Positions 47,893 to 59,090 of a stretch of DNA of 64,000 nt are shown piece after piece. This DNA is from Lentinula raphanica. Lineage: Eukaryota > Basidiomycota > Agaricomycetes > Agaricales > Omphalotaceae. The DNA lies in assembly GCA_027919835.1 (NCBI GenBank), contig JANVFP010000026.1, positions 310,001-374,000 on the forward strand, written 5' to 3'. The position numbers and the translations under genes were made by a program. The notes beneath the pieces are model-generated. The model was given only the letters and a program-made list of their open reading frames with translations. It did no database searches and was not told where the DNA came from. Positions within the stretch are counted from its first letter, which is position 1. The number at the start of each line of letters is the position of its first letter.

Positions 47893-49630
47893 TCAGGTGC
47901 GCACTACAAGGAAAGGTTCAGGAATGTCCAGACCTTCATAACGCATAAGACGACGTTTGATTCTAACTGGAACGCCGTGCTGATCCAGGACTATTTCCCG
48001 TTTCACCTTTTGTCCAATTAGAAGAATGATCAGCAACATGTAATGATGACAGGGAAGGTTATTCACCTGCCACACCCGAGTATTGCATCCAAATTGCATT
48101 ATACTGGAATTACATCGTTCTACTATCTCCAGTGCATCGGATTCTGGAAGGACGGGGATTATATTCTCTCCTTGATCAGCTTCCAAAGGATAGTTGATAT
48201 GTACGACCCTAAGGTTTGGGGCGAAAGATAGACATGCGGTGAGCTTCCCCTATGACAGGTTCAGTGATCACATTAATAGCAGTTTTCAGGGAGAGGCAAA
48301 CCAGAGATTCTTGTTCAATGACTATGAAAAGTTCTTCTAATCTCGTACATTGTCGACATATTCCTTCGATAACGTCCAAATTAATCAGCATTCGATGGAT
48401 AGAGAACCGAGTCAAGCGGTCTTGATGTGCAAGTATCAGGTTCGACCATAGACGGTCTGTCACAGGAGACTCTTCTATGAATGCGCCACTCGAGTACACT
48501 TGCAACGTTTTGAGAGGAACAGAAGCAGGAAGAAGAGCAGCAATCTCGTTCATCCAAGTTTTCAGAAGAGTCTGCTGATTGACCGCCAAAGTGATCGTGT
48601 GAAGGCGACGAAGGGCATGTGTCCGAGTGCAATAGGATCGAAATTGAGACGCATCCTACTGAAAGTTAGCAGCTGTATTTGTTGTCTATATGACTCGTGA
48701 CGCACGAAGTTTGGCGAAAGCCCCTCCAAACCTAGACTGACAATTCCATCCTCGTTCGCAGACAAGATCGACTCTATACCCTCATGTGTTACTTTCGAGC
48801 ACCCAGTCAGGTGGAAATGTTCCAGTCGGGGCAAGTAAGGTGCAAGAAGCTCGAGTTTTGCATTAGTAAGGATCGGAGACGTCTACTGTGCATGTCAGTC
48901 TGACGATATATGCTTAGGATAATGCAAATAAACCTTGCAGATAATTGTCAGGCTTGTGATAGATGATCCTGTTCTCTGCAACCACGGGTGTAGAACCGAT
49001 ATGACAGATGAGCTGGGCATAATCAAAGATATCTTCCGAAGGTCAACGAAGCGTAAGAGAAGTTGAGGATCGTAGTGGCCAGCATCGTGCCCGTTGATTT
49101 CGAGTTCTTGGAGGGAGCATTGGAGGGCATCCAGAATCTGAGAATTCAGTGATCCGTCCCTTGTCCAAGTACATGAGCGCAGGTTGATACAGTTCTTGAG
49201 CCCGCGGGCGACTAGATCCATCGTATCTGCTTCTTCAGCGATTTTGAAGAATTTGGGAAAGTCGCGAAGTTCTGTGAAGTTTGGAGAATTTAACGTTGTT
49301 TTGAGGTGACTTGAAATGCAAAGAATGCACCAAGTCGTCGAACATGCTGAGCGACAAGAGGATATCGAGAGAGACTGTGAAACAAGAGAACGATCTAGCA
49401 CCACGAGCCGTATCAGTGCGCTCGAATCAAAGCCGAATCGAATGAATACTCACTTTCTCTTTCCCGTGTTTATGCCATGAATAGACAGAGATCCGTTCGT
49501 ATAGCTTGGGCGTTGAGAAGCGATTGAAATTCTTGTCGACTAGACACAGCTGATACAAATGCCAAGGGAGCGTCAGGTGCTGAATTATGACTGGGAGAAG
49601 ATCTAAAGGTAGATCAACAAAATTGACCAT
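47893..49630 (-). CDS. F-box domain protein
   Basis: Starts MVNFVDLPLDLLPVIIQHLT at 49630, with the F-box continuing LPWHLYQLCLVDKNFNRFST and PKLYERISVYSWHKHGKEK. Later exons have leucine-rich segments typical of F-box/LRR adaptors: FPKFFKIAEEADTMDLVARG, CINLRSCTWTRDG, QILDALQCSLQELEINGHDA, MPRLEHFHLTGCSKVTHEGI, CRQCTRLEELFIVIEQESLV. A last intron (about 48005-48065) joins RVWQ to VKREIVLDQHGVPVRIKRRL, ending FLVVRT with TGA at 47893. Likely an SCF substrate adaptor with unknown target. Exon borders in the 48200-49400 part were not all verified. Confidence 0.78.
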
Positions 49631-49964
49631 AGATGATAAGTAGTGGTCGAAGGTCGAAGCCGACGTTGTCCTTACATAGGCTCTGCATAGGCTTGAGCAG
49701 AAACTCAATGCTGAGGTAAAATGTTCTCACGCTCTTATTCTCATCTCTGTTTCCTCAAGAGCTCAGAGCAGGTTAACAATTTCAGTATGTTCACTGCCGC
49801 GCTACTAACTATCTAGCAAACAACGTGCACCACGTTCATAAAGCTCGAAGGAACTACATACACGCGTCTATTGTCACTCATGACTATCGTACTGCTTTCA
49901 AGTACAGGTATCGGAAATACCCTGAACTCTTCGACAAGAAGGTTATTGAACAATATCCCGCGTT

Positions 49965-51355
49965 CTATGCCCGCTTCGAAGGCTAAGAATAACCGTAAGC
50001 TCAAGCATTGGCCACACGTGTGAGCAACTCACATAAGAAACTACGAAATCATCCTCGTCGGATTCATCGTCGTCATTCGCAGTATCATCAAATCCAACGG
50101 ATCGTAATGCACCATCCCAAGGGGAGCTGATGCGAGTTCTCAAAACAGGTTTTGGTTTCCTGGAATCGTTTTGCATGACAAACTCGTATAACACTGGATT
50201 GACTCTGGTAATAGTAGGTAGGACATGAGCACGGTTGGTCATGATTAATGAAGTTTTAAACTCACTGGTCAGCGTACTCAACGCTAACAAAATGTGGTGC
50301 TCCAGGTACCACAAGTAATGAAACGTCTACACCGGCATCTTCTAGTTGTTGTAGGAACTCTTCGTTATATTCCTGCGGGTATGCAACATCATCGGTGCCA
50401 CAAACAAGTTTCACAGGACACCGTATACGAGCCAAAGCCGATCTGGGCTGTGATTTTCGGTTGAAAAGGAAATCAAGAGTTGAGATTCGGTAGTTTTTCA
50501 GTCCCTGGTATCCCCAGTGCTTTTGGCACATCCCGAAAGATATTTTGAACAATCTGATATCTAGAAATCAGATGACGATCCTCAAGCGACAAAGACTGTG
50601 ACATACGCATCTGCCATCTTCGTCATATTGTTGCTGAACATGAATTGGGCAAAACCATATCCCCCCTCCATCATCCGGTCCTCATCGTACTGATTCGGCC
50701 CAGGGAATGCAGCAGTCCAGCAGTCATAAACTTGTTGGTGGCCTTCCCGCACTTCAGGAGGCTACGCAACCAGATTTTAGCATCGATGGCGGCTAGCTAA
50801 ACGCGTTTCAAGGGCTCGAACCTCTGCTAAGCAAGTTTGAGAGATAAAAAATAGTGATAGCACTCGCTCCGGATGTGATATCGCTATCTGTAGCGCTATC
50901 GGACTTCCATAGTCCATTGCTACAAAATGACAAGGGGGGAGTCGGAGTGCGTCCTGGAGAAATCGTAATAAGTAACGAGGCTCATTTATGCACGGACCCT
51001 CATGTACCATGAACGCTAATGCATCTTCCTCTGCTTCACGTATGCCATATCCCTCGGGCAGGTCATCTCCCTCTGTCTCTCCGTGAGACCTCAGATCAAA
51101 TGCTACGAGATTGAACTGTCTAAGTAGAGGGTCTGAGAATTGCGCTGTCAAATAGAGATATCAGAGAACTCCATCGTTGGTATAAATGAACAAATTTTAC
51201 ACACAGTGGAACACATGTGGAAAAGCGAGTGAATGAAACCACAGTAAGACAGGAATAGCAGGATCTATCTGATTTGCAACGTCTAATTGTGGAGTGCTGA
51301 TGTTGTAGTGGAATTTAATGTTTCCGTTACCGGTTTTGACATGAACGAAAGGCAT
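49965..51355 (-). CDS. Alpha/beta hydrolase with an Asp at the nucleophile position
   Basis: Start MPFVHVKTGNGNIKFHYNIS at 51355, then PVLLWFHSLAFPHVFH (oxyanion region), FNLVAFDLRSHGETEGD, and the nucleophile elbow HFVAMDYGSPIALQIAISHP. The elbow has Asp where lipase-like members have Ser (GxSxG), as in epoxide hydrolases and haloalkane dehalogenases. Cap region: YDCWTAAFPGPNQYDEDRMM. The acid and His follow: IRCPVKLVCGTDDVAYPQEY and LLVVPGAPHFVSVEYADQ. C-terminal acidic tail DDTANDDDESDEDDFVVSY, then a short last exon PSKRA with TAG at 49965-49967. Reading on without that last intron would end at 49943. Substrate unknown. Confidence 0.85.
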
Positions 51356-52126
51356 ACTTGTAGGGAGAGGGAGGATGTTGGGGAAGGTAGGACAATACCG
51401 TAAAGAGTGAATAAATATGGATTCAAAAACAGTCTGCCTATAAAATGAAGAGATACCCACGCAAGGGAAGGAGAGTATTCTGAAGGGAAGCCCGGCATCT
51501 TTAAGGCAAAGAAGATTCCGTTAGCATAATATGACATACATACACCGCGCATTACGAGGGTGAACGTGGAAAGATAGATGGAATAGGACCTACAAGTCCC
51601 TACTTCGGGAGGTCGGGAACGTTTTCATAATTGCTCTCTCAGCAGCGCCTCGGACTCGTCCCGGCTATAATGATATGCAGCACGATCGCCGCTTAGTACA
51701 GGATATCAGCACGAAGGAGGGGGTTGCTTAGAGTTACTTGCTTACTGACAGCAAGCACTGTTTTCCATGATCAAATGGATTCTCATTACATCCTTTCGAC
51801 GCAGTAACGGGAACATGTTGCCCCCGAGAATGGCTCTTTATGGGTCTAGATGATAAGATCTCCACCACCAAAGTCCGTGAAAAATGTTGATATCAATATT
51901 CGCAGGGAAAATCTGAATATGTCGGTACGACAATGATCTGTCACGCTCACAACGAATGTCCAGTTGGACAGGAGGCACCGAGAAAACGTAAAGAGGACGA
52001 ACCCGAACGGCGGGACACGGAGAGGAGTAGGAAGAAGGCAGACAAAAGCAGGCAAACGGAGAGATCATAGAGGTAACAAATAATTAACAGGCCGCAGTTG
52101 CAGTGAACAGAGCTTCAATTCGAGCC
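51356..52126. other. Intergenic, no supported gene
   Basis: 771 bp between the hydrolase start and the GMC oxidoreductase end. Overlapping minus-strand frames at 51838-52068 lack motifs. The left part should contain the hydrolase promoter. Confidence 0.5.
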
Positions 52127-55100
52127 TTATTGGGCCGATAGACTCGCAATGATTATGTCCGCTGCTTTTTCCGAAATCTATCACAGGCGCTCAGTCAAGA
52201 ATTTCATACAAAGCTTGCACTGTGATTGACGAACCATGTAAGTGGGCGTACAGATGAACCAACCGGGTACGTTTGGCCATGAGCTGGCGTCGACTACTCG
52301 GAGATTGTTCACGCCCTTCACTTTGAAGTTCCCGTCCAACACCGCAGAAGAATCTGTGTCATGTTCTGAGGTTAACCCTGCTGAGAGGGAAGTCATCGCG
52401 CGAGGTACAAACCGTTATCCATGCCGATGGGATTCGTACAACAGGCATGGTGTCCTTATGGGAGACAGTTCAGTAAGTTAAAACAAAACAGATACTTTCG
52501 AGTTACCAAAGATATTCTCGTATATGTGAGCATCTATCTCATCATCGGTCTGGGCTTGGGGCCCAGGAAAAATCTCTTCCTCAACGAAAGGCAGAATGGT
52601 CAACGATTCCATTACAGCCCTAGAGCGTTTAATGGCTTCGCGGAGGTCTGCGACGTCCTTAGGTCCATTTTCGGCTTGGAAATGGAGTTTTTGTATGTTC
52701 AAAGGATCTTGAGGATGAGAGCCTGTCAGCTGGACGGTTCCCCTCGTAGACGGGTGCGCCTAGCGAAATTGCAACGGTTAGTTGACAAGTTAAGTGAAGT
52801 GCACAGCGTATCCGGAAAACCTTGTCAGTGCACGTTATTTCGCCGGCGCAAAAAATAAAATAAAAAGAAAAGGTACCGAGTACAAGCGACTCTAAGCGAC
52901 TCTAGGCGAGCCAGATCACTGTCACCCTTGAAGTGTGCATCACACTCACAAGCCTTTTGCTCTCTCATTATGGCCCACAATGGGCAGTTATGTGATGATT
53001 TGCATTGGTGGAAGCTTGATACCCATGCTTGATGCGCTTGAAGGCCATACAGACATGAAAATCTTTGAAAGGTGAGCTCCAGTAACAATGCTGATCCTGA
53101 TATCCAATATCCCACCTCGCTTATACTCAATTACTTGCCTCGCTTATACTCGGTACCTTTTATTTTTCGGGCGGTCAAAAAAAACCTGCACTGACAAGGT
53201 TTTCCGGATATGCTGTAAGATCATATTGCGGTACCTTCAAATGTACCGCAGTGACTGCATTTTTGTTATCAAGAAAGTCTTCTACGAAACCTGTGCGAAG
53301 ATCCCATTACATAGTTATGCGAAATGAAAATTCAAAATCAAGTACCTCTGACGAACCCGGGAAAATAGGCAGGTTCCCAATAAGTCATGACGTCGGGCTC
53401 TGAGCTGTCTGCCGACTGAGCAGTAAAGGCTTCAACAGCGCCTCCGAACGAATATACGTTGAGATGGTCGTTGTCTTCCCAGAATTGCAGACAAGGATCT
53501 TGCTTTGGGTCAGGTTCGAGCACGCACCCGTTTAGAACTGAGAAGTTCTGTTTCATGCGCCAGATAACGGCAATTTCATCGTGATCTACCAAGATTCAGA
53601 CCAGGTCTGAGTTCTGGATCATCATGTAAAATATGAAGAAAAAATAGTACCCTGTAAATTATTTCCGACACCTGGAAGATCAAGGATAGGATTGATGCCA
53701 AATGCTTCAAGCTGCGAGCTGTTTCCGATGCCCGAGAGCTGTGCTTCAGACGGTTAGTACAAAAGATGAATGCACGACTACGTAGAAACATCAGACCATT
53801 AGCTAATGTTTTCTGATTAGCCAATGCTTGATTTTCAGAGTTCAAACATGACCATTCCTCACCAGTTGCGGGCTTTGGAATACTCCGGCAGAACTAATCA
53901 CTTCATGCTTGACAGTAATATTCTCGGTCCACAGACTCGTCTTGCCTTGGAAATTGCTAGCCACGGGCAGCGCCGCGCCAGGTGCGATTTCCACTCCGTA
54001 GGCAGTCGGTGTGCCGCTACTGCTGTTGCAGAGAAGGATACGCGTTGCCAGCGTGTCCAAGGCAAAATGGAGCGAAGCCGATTCGGATTGGTTGACGTTC
54101 ACTAGTCTATCGCGTACACTAGACCGTGTATGGTCAGCGTCTATGGTGAAGCTAGGCATGGTGCCTCCGATAGCCTGGTCAGATACTAGATCGTTGAGAT
54201 CAAGTATTGGTGGTAAACCCGCGGCAACCAGTGTTGCGAAGAAAGCCACGGTCTGTACATCTGCACAAAAGTAATTGATGTCATTATTGAACCAATGAGT
54301 ATGACATAAATACCCAAAAACATGGGATTCAGGACGGTTAAATCTGGATTCAGATTGGTGAACAACCATCCATCGTATCCATGATTTACCGGATCGACTG
54401 TATAGAGGTTATGTTCAATGCGTTTGAAGTAATTCTGCATATTGTCCCTAGACCAAGTTGAGTCGTTGAAAGCGGCAGCTAGATTATCGAAATCTGTTTT
54501 GGTTTCAGCGATAATGTTGATCAGCGCATTGTGGATCTAATCAAAACGGTGGTCAGGAAAGGGCAGAGTATTATATATTGAGAAGGATGATGATACCGTT
54601 GATCCTCCAACAGCGCGAGCACGAGGATACCTTCAACGCATTCTGTGGTTTGTGTGGGATTTAATGAAAGGCGAACAAATCCACGTACCAGGCATCGTTC
54701 TTTTGGAACTGAAAACCGGGGGGATATTCATCAAGAGTATAGTTGAGTTCAGTCTGAAGATCTAGCGCAGCGGTATTAGTACGTCGTCGCAGTCGAGAGG
54801 AAACCTATCAGTATAAGGTTCCAACCTTCGATAGCACGGATGAAATACAGGGGTATGGTTGTATTAATATTAAGAGCATCATGTCCAGCATCGACGACCA
54901 AGACTAGTACGCTCTCTTGAGTTTAGGATAATTAATCAACACACAGACTCTCTTGCCTGAATATCCTGCTTCGGCCAATCGACTTGCAAGTGGACCACCT
55001 CCAGCTCCAGCACCAACTACCACATAATCGAAGGTGGAATTTGATGTATCCTCACAGGGAGGAAGATCTCCAGCAGCGAAGGCTCCATGCGAAGACAACA

Positions 55101-55134
55101 GTAGGAAAGCTGCTGCTAGTGTGAGGATCCCCAT
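52127..55134 (-). CDS. Secreted GMC oxidoreductase (FAD)
   Basis: FAD-dependent alcohol/sugar oxidase-type protein. ATG 55134 gives a signal peptide (MGILTLAAAFLLLSSHGAFA). FAD-binding motif FDYVVVGAGAGGGPLASRLA. A GC-AG intron (54904-54956) joins AEAGYS to VLVVDAGHDA. GMC signature YPRARAVGGSTIHNALINII, then VKHEVISSAGVFQSPQLL and FVEDFLDNKNAVTAVHLK. AHPSTRGTVQLTGSHPQDPL comes after an intron (52760-53234) that contains a MITE. C-terminal HHACCTNPIGM carries the first catalytic His. The usual second His/Asn place reads VDASSWPNVPGWFICTPTYM with no His. End ISEKAADIIIASLSAQ-like with TAA at 52127-52129. About 14 exons and all frames checked join. Extracellular, possibly supplying peroxide. 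Confidence 0.9.
52811..53208. mobile_element. MITE with TA target duplication, inside a GMC-gene intron
   Basis: 398 bp with 22-bp perfect terminal inverted repeats (TCCGGAAAACCTTGTCAGTG and two more bases), flanked by TA on both sides (52809-52810, 53209-53210). The TA duplication fits Tc1/mariner-related elements. There is no coding capacity. Inside are short direct repeats (AAGCGACTCT near 52884, CCTCGCTTATACTC near 53107 and 53133). It sits in the intron 52760-53234, which without it would be about 75 nt. Confidence 0.88.
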
Positions 55135-55680
55135 CGCAGAAAGGTTCTTTCCGAGAAAAGCTAGTGAGCTCGGAGGCACTTACAGTACATATATTGGTGT
55201 TTTTTCTTATGTTTCGCACATGAGACTGGAATCATCAGTATAGTCTGGTGTCAGATGTGCAGTCTTATGTTCTAGTAGAAGTAAACTCACACGACGTGGA
55301 ACATATAGTTGTCTCCACAAAAGTTTTTTAAGTAGGTGGTGACAGGTGTCGGAACCAGCCTTCTGAGAATGCTTCTTTCTCGACATGCAATGTCCTCAAG
55401 CTAAAGAGGAATGAATGATGATTAGACTAAATTCAGAGTGGCTCGGAATGGGAAAGAGCAAAGGGAAACCCAAACAGAATTTCAATCATTCCCAAGGCAG
55501 AGGCGGTCACAAGTAGTTGTGGGAGTGATTGACAATGGATATAGATTAGATTAGATAAAGTTGATGTGATGACGACACAGCAAGAGACAATTGCCTCCTA
55601 GTTCCTTCTTTCCATGTTTCTCGTTTGACCGCTCAAGCTTTCCAACGTTTAAACAAATAACTCATCTAGATTAACTCGCA
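55135..55680. other. Divergent upstream region, GMC oxidoreductase and sphingomyelinase-like gene
   Basis: 546 bp between two start codons of secreted enzymes on opposite strands. AT-rich near both ends (TTAGATTAGATAAA near 55545). No named factor site identified. Confidence 0.5.
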
Positions 55681-58564
55681 ATGCTCTGGCTGCATCGTGG
55701 TATACAGCTTCTGATTGCGGCATCATTGCTTTTCCTCTCTTGCTCAGTCCATGCGCTACAAGGATCATCTTTGGCCGACGACATTATCTTTGGATTAAAC
55801 AGTGCGACAGACTGTGCTTCTTGCCATTCCTTGCTCTTGACTTTCAAGGCTACGGCTGCACTCGGAGATCAAGCATTAATTGATTCATTGAAGGGTATAT
55901 GCAAACGTCTCAAAGTATGTGTTTTGCACCTTATGTTCTGAATACCCAATCATGATGAGTTTCCTCAGCTTCAAGACAGTGATGTTTGCGATGGTGTATT
56001 TGAAAGTGTGGGACCCTTGCTCGCCCATGACTTGAGATCTATCTCTCCCTTCGGCCAAACGTCCACGAAGTTCTGCACTGCAATGTTGGGCGTTTGCCAA
56101 GAGCCGCCTGTGAATAACTATACTGTACCTTTTCCAAGGTCAGCTCCGAAAACCTCGAAAGCATTGAAGTCCTCTGGCAAGCCACCTTTTCAAGTTGTTC
56201 ATTTCAGCGACATCCACATTGACCGAGAGTACTCGGTAATATATATCCCCCCTTCTGTCTCCCACGGAAGATTCTGATTTGGATTCGAGGTTGGTTCCGA
56301 GGCAAACTGCTCCAAAGTGAGTGAGACCATCATCTCCTATAAGTTGACTAATCCTGAAATCGTTCTTGTCAGCCTCTCTGCTGCAGAGACTTCTCCGACC
56401 AAACTGAGCCCACCACGATACCCGCCGGTCCACATGGCGACCATGCGTGCGACACGCCACACAATCTCGTGGATTCGATAGTCAAGGCAATTGAGGCAAC
56501 GAACAACACTTTCTCCATCTTCACGGGTGATATCGTTGATGGTACGCGTTCTTGTCGTCGTGCCACATACCAACCACAGCGTTCTCTACAGGTGCTATAT
56601 GGTTGGTAAACCAGGAGTGAGGATTTCAATTCATACCTGTGCTAGCAAACTCTTATGTTGAATAGTGGTGTTACCGCCGATATCGATCTATTCGGGGAAG
56701 ATTTCAGGATGGCTCTCAAGAATCCTGTGTATCCTGCATTGGGAAATCAGTGTGTTGTCTGTCCGGGACTCTCAAATTCAGCCGGCTCTTATGTTCATTG
56801 TTCTAGCGAAAGCTTCCCAGTGAATTGCTTCCCCAGAATGACCACCGAGGTCCATGCAAATGATTCTCAATGGGTTTTCGATACAAGTAGCGCACAATGG
56901 CTCGTGAGTTCGAAAAGTTCTACTGATATCTTCTCCATAATGCCTTATATTAAAGCCGTGGATTGGCGAAGCTGCTTCAAATCAGATCATACACCATTCT
57001 GGAAGCTATTCGCTTCTTGTCCCAAATACCACCCTGCGGTATGCTTCACATTCCGGCGCGACTGTCGTACTGATTTTCCCTAGTATTGTATCTATCAATT
57101 CTGGATTCTGGTACAAGATGAAGTAAGCTGTCTTCCTGTCTTCCTGTCCTTAGGTTAAGAAGTTCATACGCAATGCCTCTCACAGCTTATGGCTATATGA
57201 TTCTGATGATCAGCAGTGAGTACATGGTTCTCCATCTTTGAATGAGGGTCTCAGTATTGCTCGTTTATGTCTAGACCTGACCCCAACGGCATCTTGGCCT
57301 TCTTGGTTTCACAGCTTCAGCTCGCCGAAGATTTGGGTCAGCGATGCTGGATCATCGCACACATGCCTCCTGGAGGCGGGGATGTGTTGCTGGACCAGGT
57401 ACGTTACTTGATCCAACGCACATCCTCACGGAGGGTTTATTCTCCGTCAGTCCAACTACTTTGCCCAAGTCATACAGCGATACAGGAATACTATAGCTGG
57501 CCAATTCTATGGGCATACTCATGCAGTCAGTCTTCGTCATACTATGATTGCTATATCTACTCATTGTGCCCTATAGGATGAATTCCAGTTGGCGTATTCC
57601 AATTACAGCGATCAAAAGAAGGACACAGCTACAAGTATGGCGTTCATCGCACCTGCATTGACACCGAGAAGTAAGCGTCATATGCCCATTGAGACTTGAG
57701 TAATTTTTTGGAGAAGCATGAGCTGACATGATCCACACAGGCGGAAACCCTGCTTTCAAAGTATATGATGTTGATCCAGATACATACGAAGTGATGGATT
57801 CCAAGACGTACTCGAGTGTGTTCTCGAAGTACTTCATCATGCAAATTCAACTCTGATCTTCCTTCCCTGTTATAGCTGATTTATCACACCCGGAGTATCA
57901 AGTCGACCGTAAGTTCTTAACTGCACACTAATCTCGGTCTTGCGTTGAAACTCTGTGTAGCGGTTTGGGAGATGGTGTACAGTGCAAGAACTCTGTATGG
58001 CTCATTGTTGCCTGGTGGACTCGATCCTTCAGCTTCTCTTTCGCCCTCATTCTGGCACCAAGTTACAGAATTATTTGAGACCGATAACAAAGCCTTTCGT
58101 ACATTCCAGCACCTCAAAAGGCGCACTAGTGGAGGTGACTGTAGCTCCCTTGAAGATGATAGCGAGGCCTTTGTTGAATGTAAACGCCGGTCTATTTGTC
58201 AACTAAGGGCACAAAGGAGCGAGGACAATTGCGCCGACGTACGCCGAGGGTGGTTTTGGGAAAGCGATGACCCGATGAACGCTGAGCCCAGCACCCTAGA
58301 ACATGATTGTGAAGGTGTTGGGGCTGGTTCGATTATCAAGCAAATGGTTTGGGGTGAAAAGGTAGGCAGCCTTTTCCTCGTGCTATCTGGGCGTTCACCA
58401 CCACATGCCAATAGATGGATGAATCAACCGAGAGGCTGCTTCGTGTGCAACTGAATGATATTATAATGTCTGCACAAGAGGCTCACGGTATCCTGCCCGG
58501 CACTTTCGACGAAAGACAAGCAGTCCTAGGACTTCTACTCGAACGTATCAACGTCCTTACATGA
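55681..58564 (+). CDS. Acid sphingomyelinase-like phosphodiesterase
   Basis: Secreted metallophosphoesterase cleaving a phosphodiester of lipid or nucleotide substrates. Signal peptide MLWLHRGIQLLIAASLLFLS. A saposin-B domain follows (TDCASCHSLLLTFKATAALG, ICKRLK, VCDGVF, CTAMLGVC). Metal ligands are all present after splicing: VVHFSDIHIDREYS (DxH), FSIFTGDIVDG (GDxxD), PALGNHESFPVNCFPR (GNHE), WIIAHMPPGGG (His) and YGHTH. Then AFIAPALTPR, GGNPAFKVYDVDPDTYEVMD, WEMVYSARTLYGS and the Cys-rich end QLRAQRSEDNC. The last exon MDESTERLLRVQLNDIIMSA joins in phase after WGEK. Stop TGA 58562-58564. About 13 exons. Sphingomyelin as substrate is inferred from the family. Confidence 0.9.
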
Positions 58565-59090
58565 CCGATAGACAGCCTTTCGTTGGCTTGCACACGGCTT
58601 CGTGCCCCTATCTGTGCTTCTGTGTATTATTATAGGGTAGAGTAGAGTACTCTGTGTGCCCTACACAGTGTATGTTCTGGCATAATGTCGTTATAATGTC
58701 AAGGGATGTCATTCTGTTTGCACTCAGTACTCAGTACTCCTGCCTGGCACTTGAATTGATAGCTCTCATCATTTATCGTATCCGCTACTGTGTTGCGCGG
58801 CAGCGGCAGGACAAGTGTCAACTGAGCACTCGAGAAGACGGAAATGTTGGGAGATAGTGATTTACGTGTCAATATTGCTGGACACTCCGTTGAACTTTCC
58901 GTGTACTATGTACCGTCGCCCCGGGTACGTATCGATTTTTTCGATCCTTCGATGTGAATAGTGATTCTTACAGTAAAATTACAGTGCCAGTATATATGCA
59001 ATATAATGATAGGTCGTGAAATTCAAGTCGTTACGAAGTTCGAAAGTTATAAGCTAGTGGCATAAGGTATTCTTCGAAGTCAACAAAGGA
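58565..59090. other. Intergenic, convergent 3' ends
   Basis: 526 bp between the sphingomyelinase-like gene (+) and the DUF6699-like gene (-). AT-rich, with 3' UTR-like features only. Short frames without motifs. Confidence 0.5.

Noticed and set aside
52127..55134. Idea that the GMC gene is a pseudogene because of the internal MITE
   Set aside because: The MITE is within an intron. Flanking exons join in phase, and motifs from signal peptide to C-terminus are intact.
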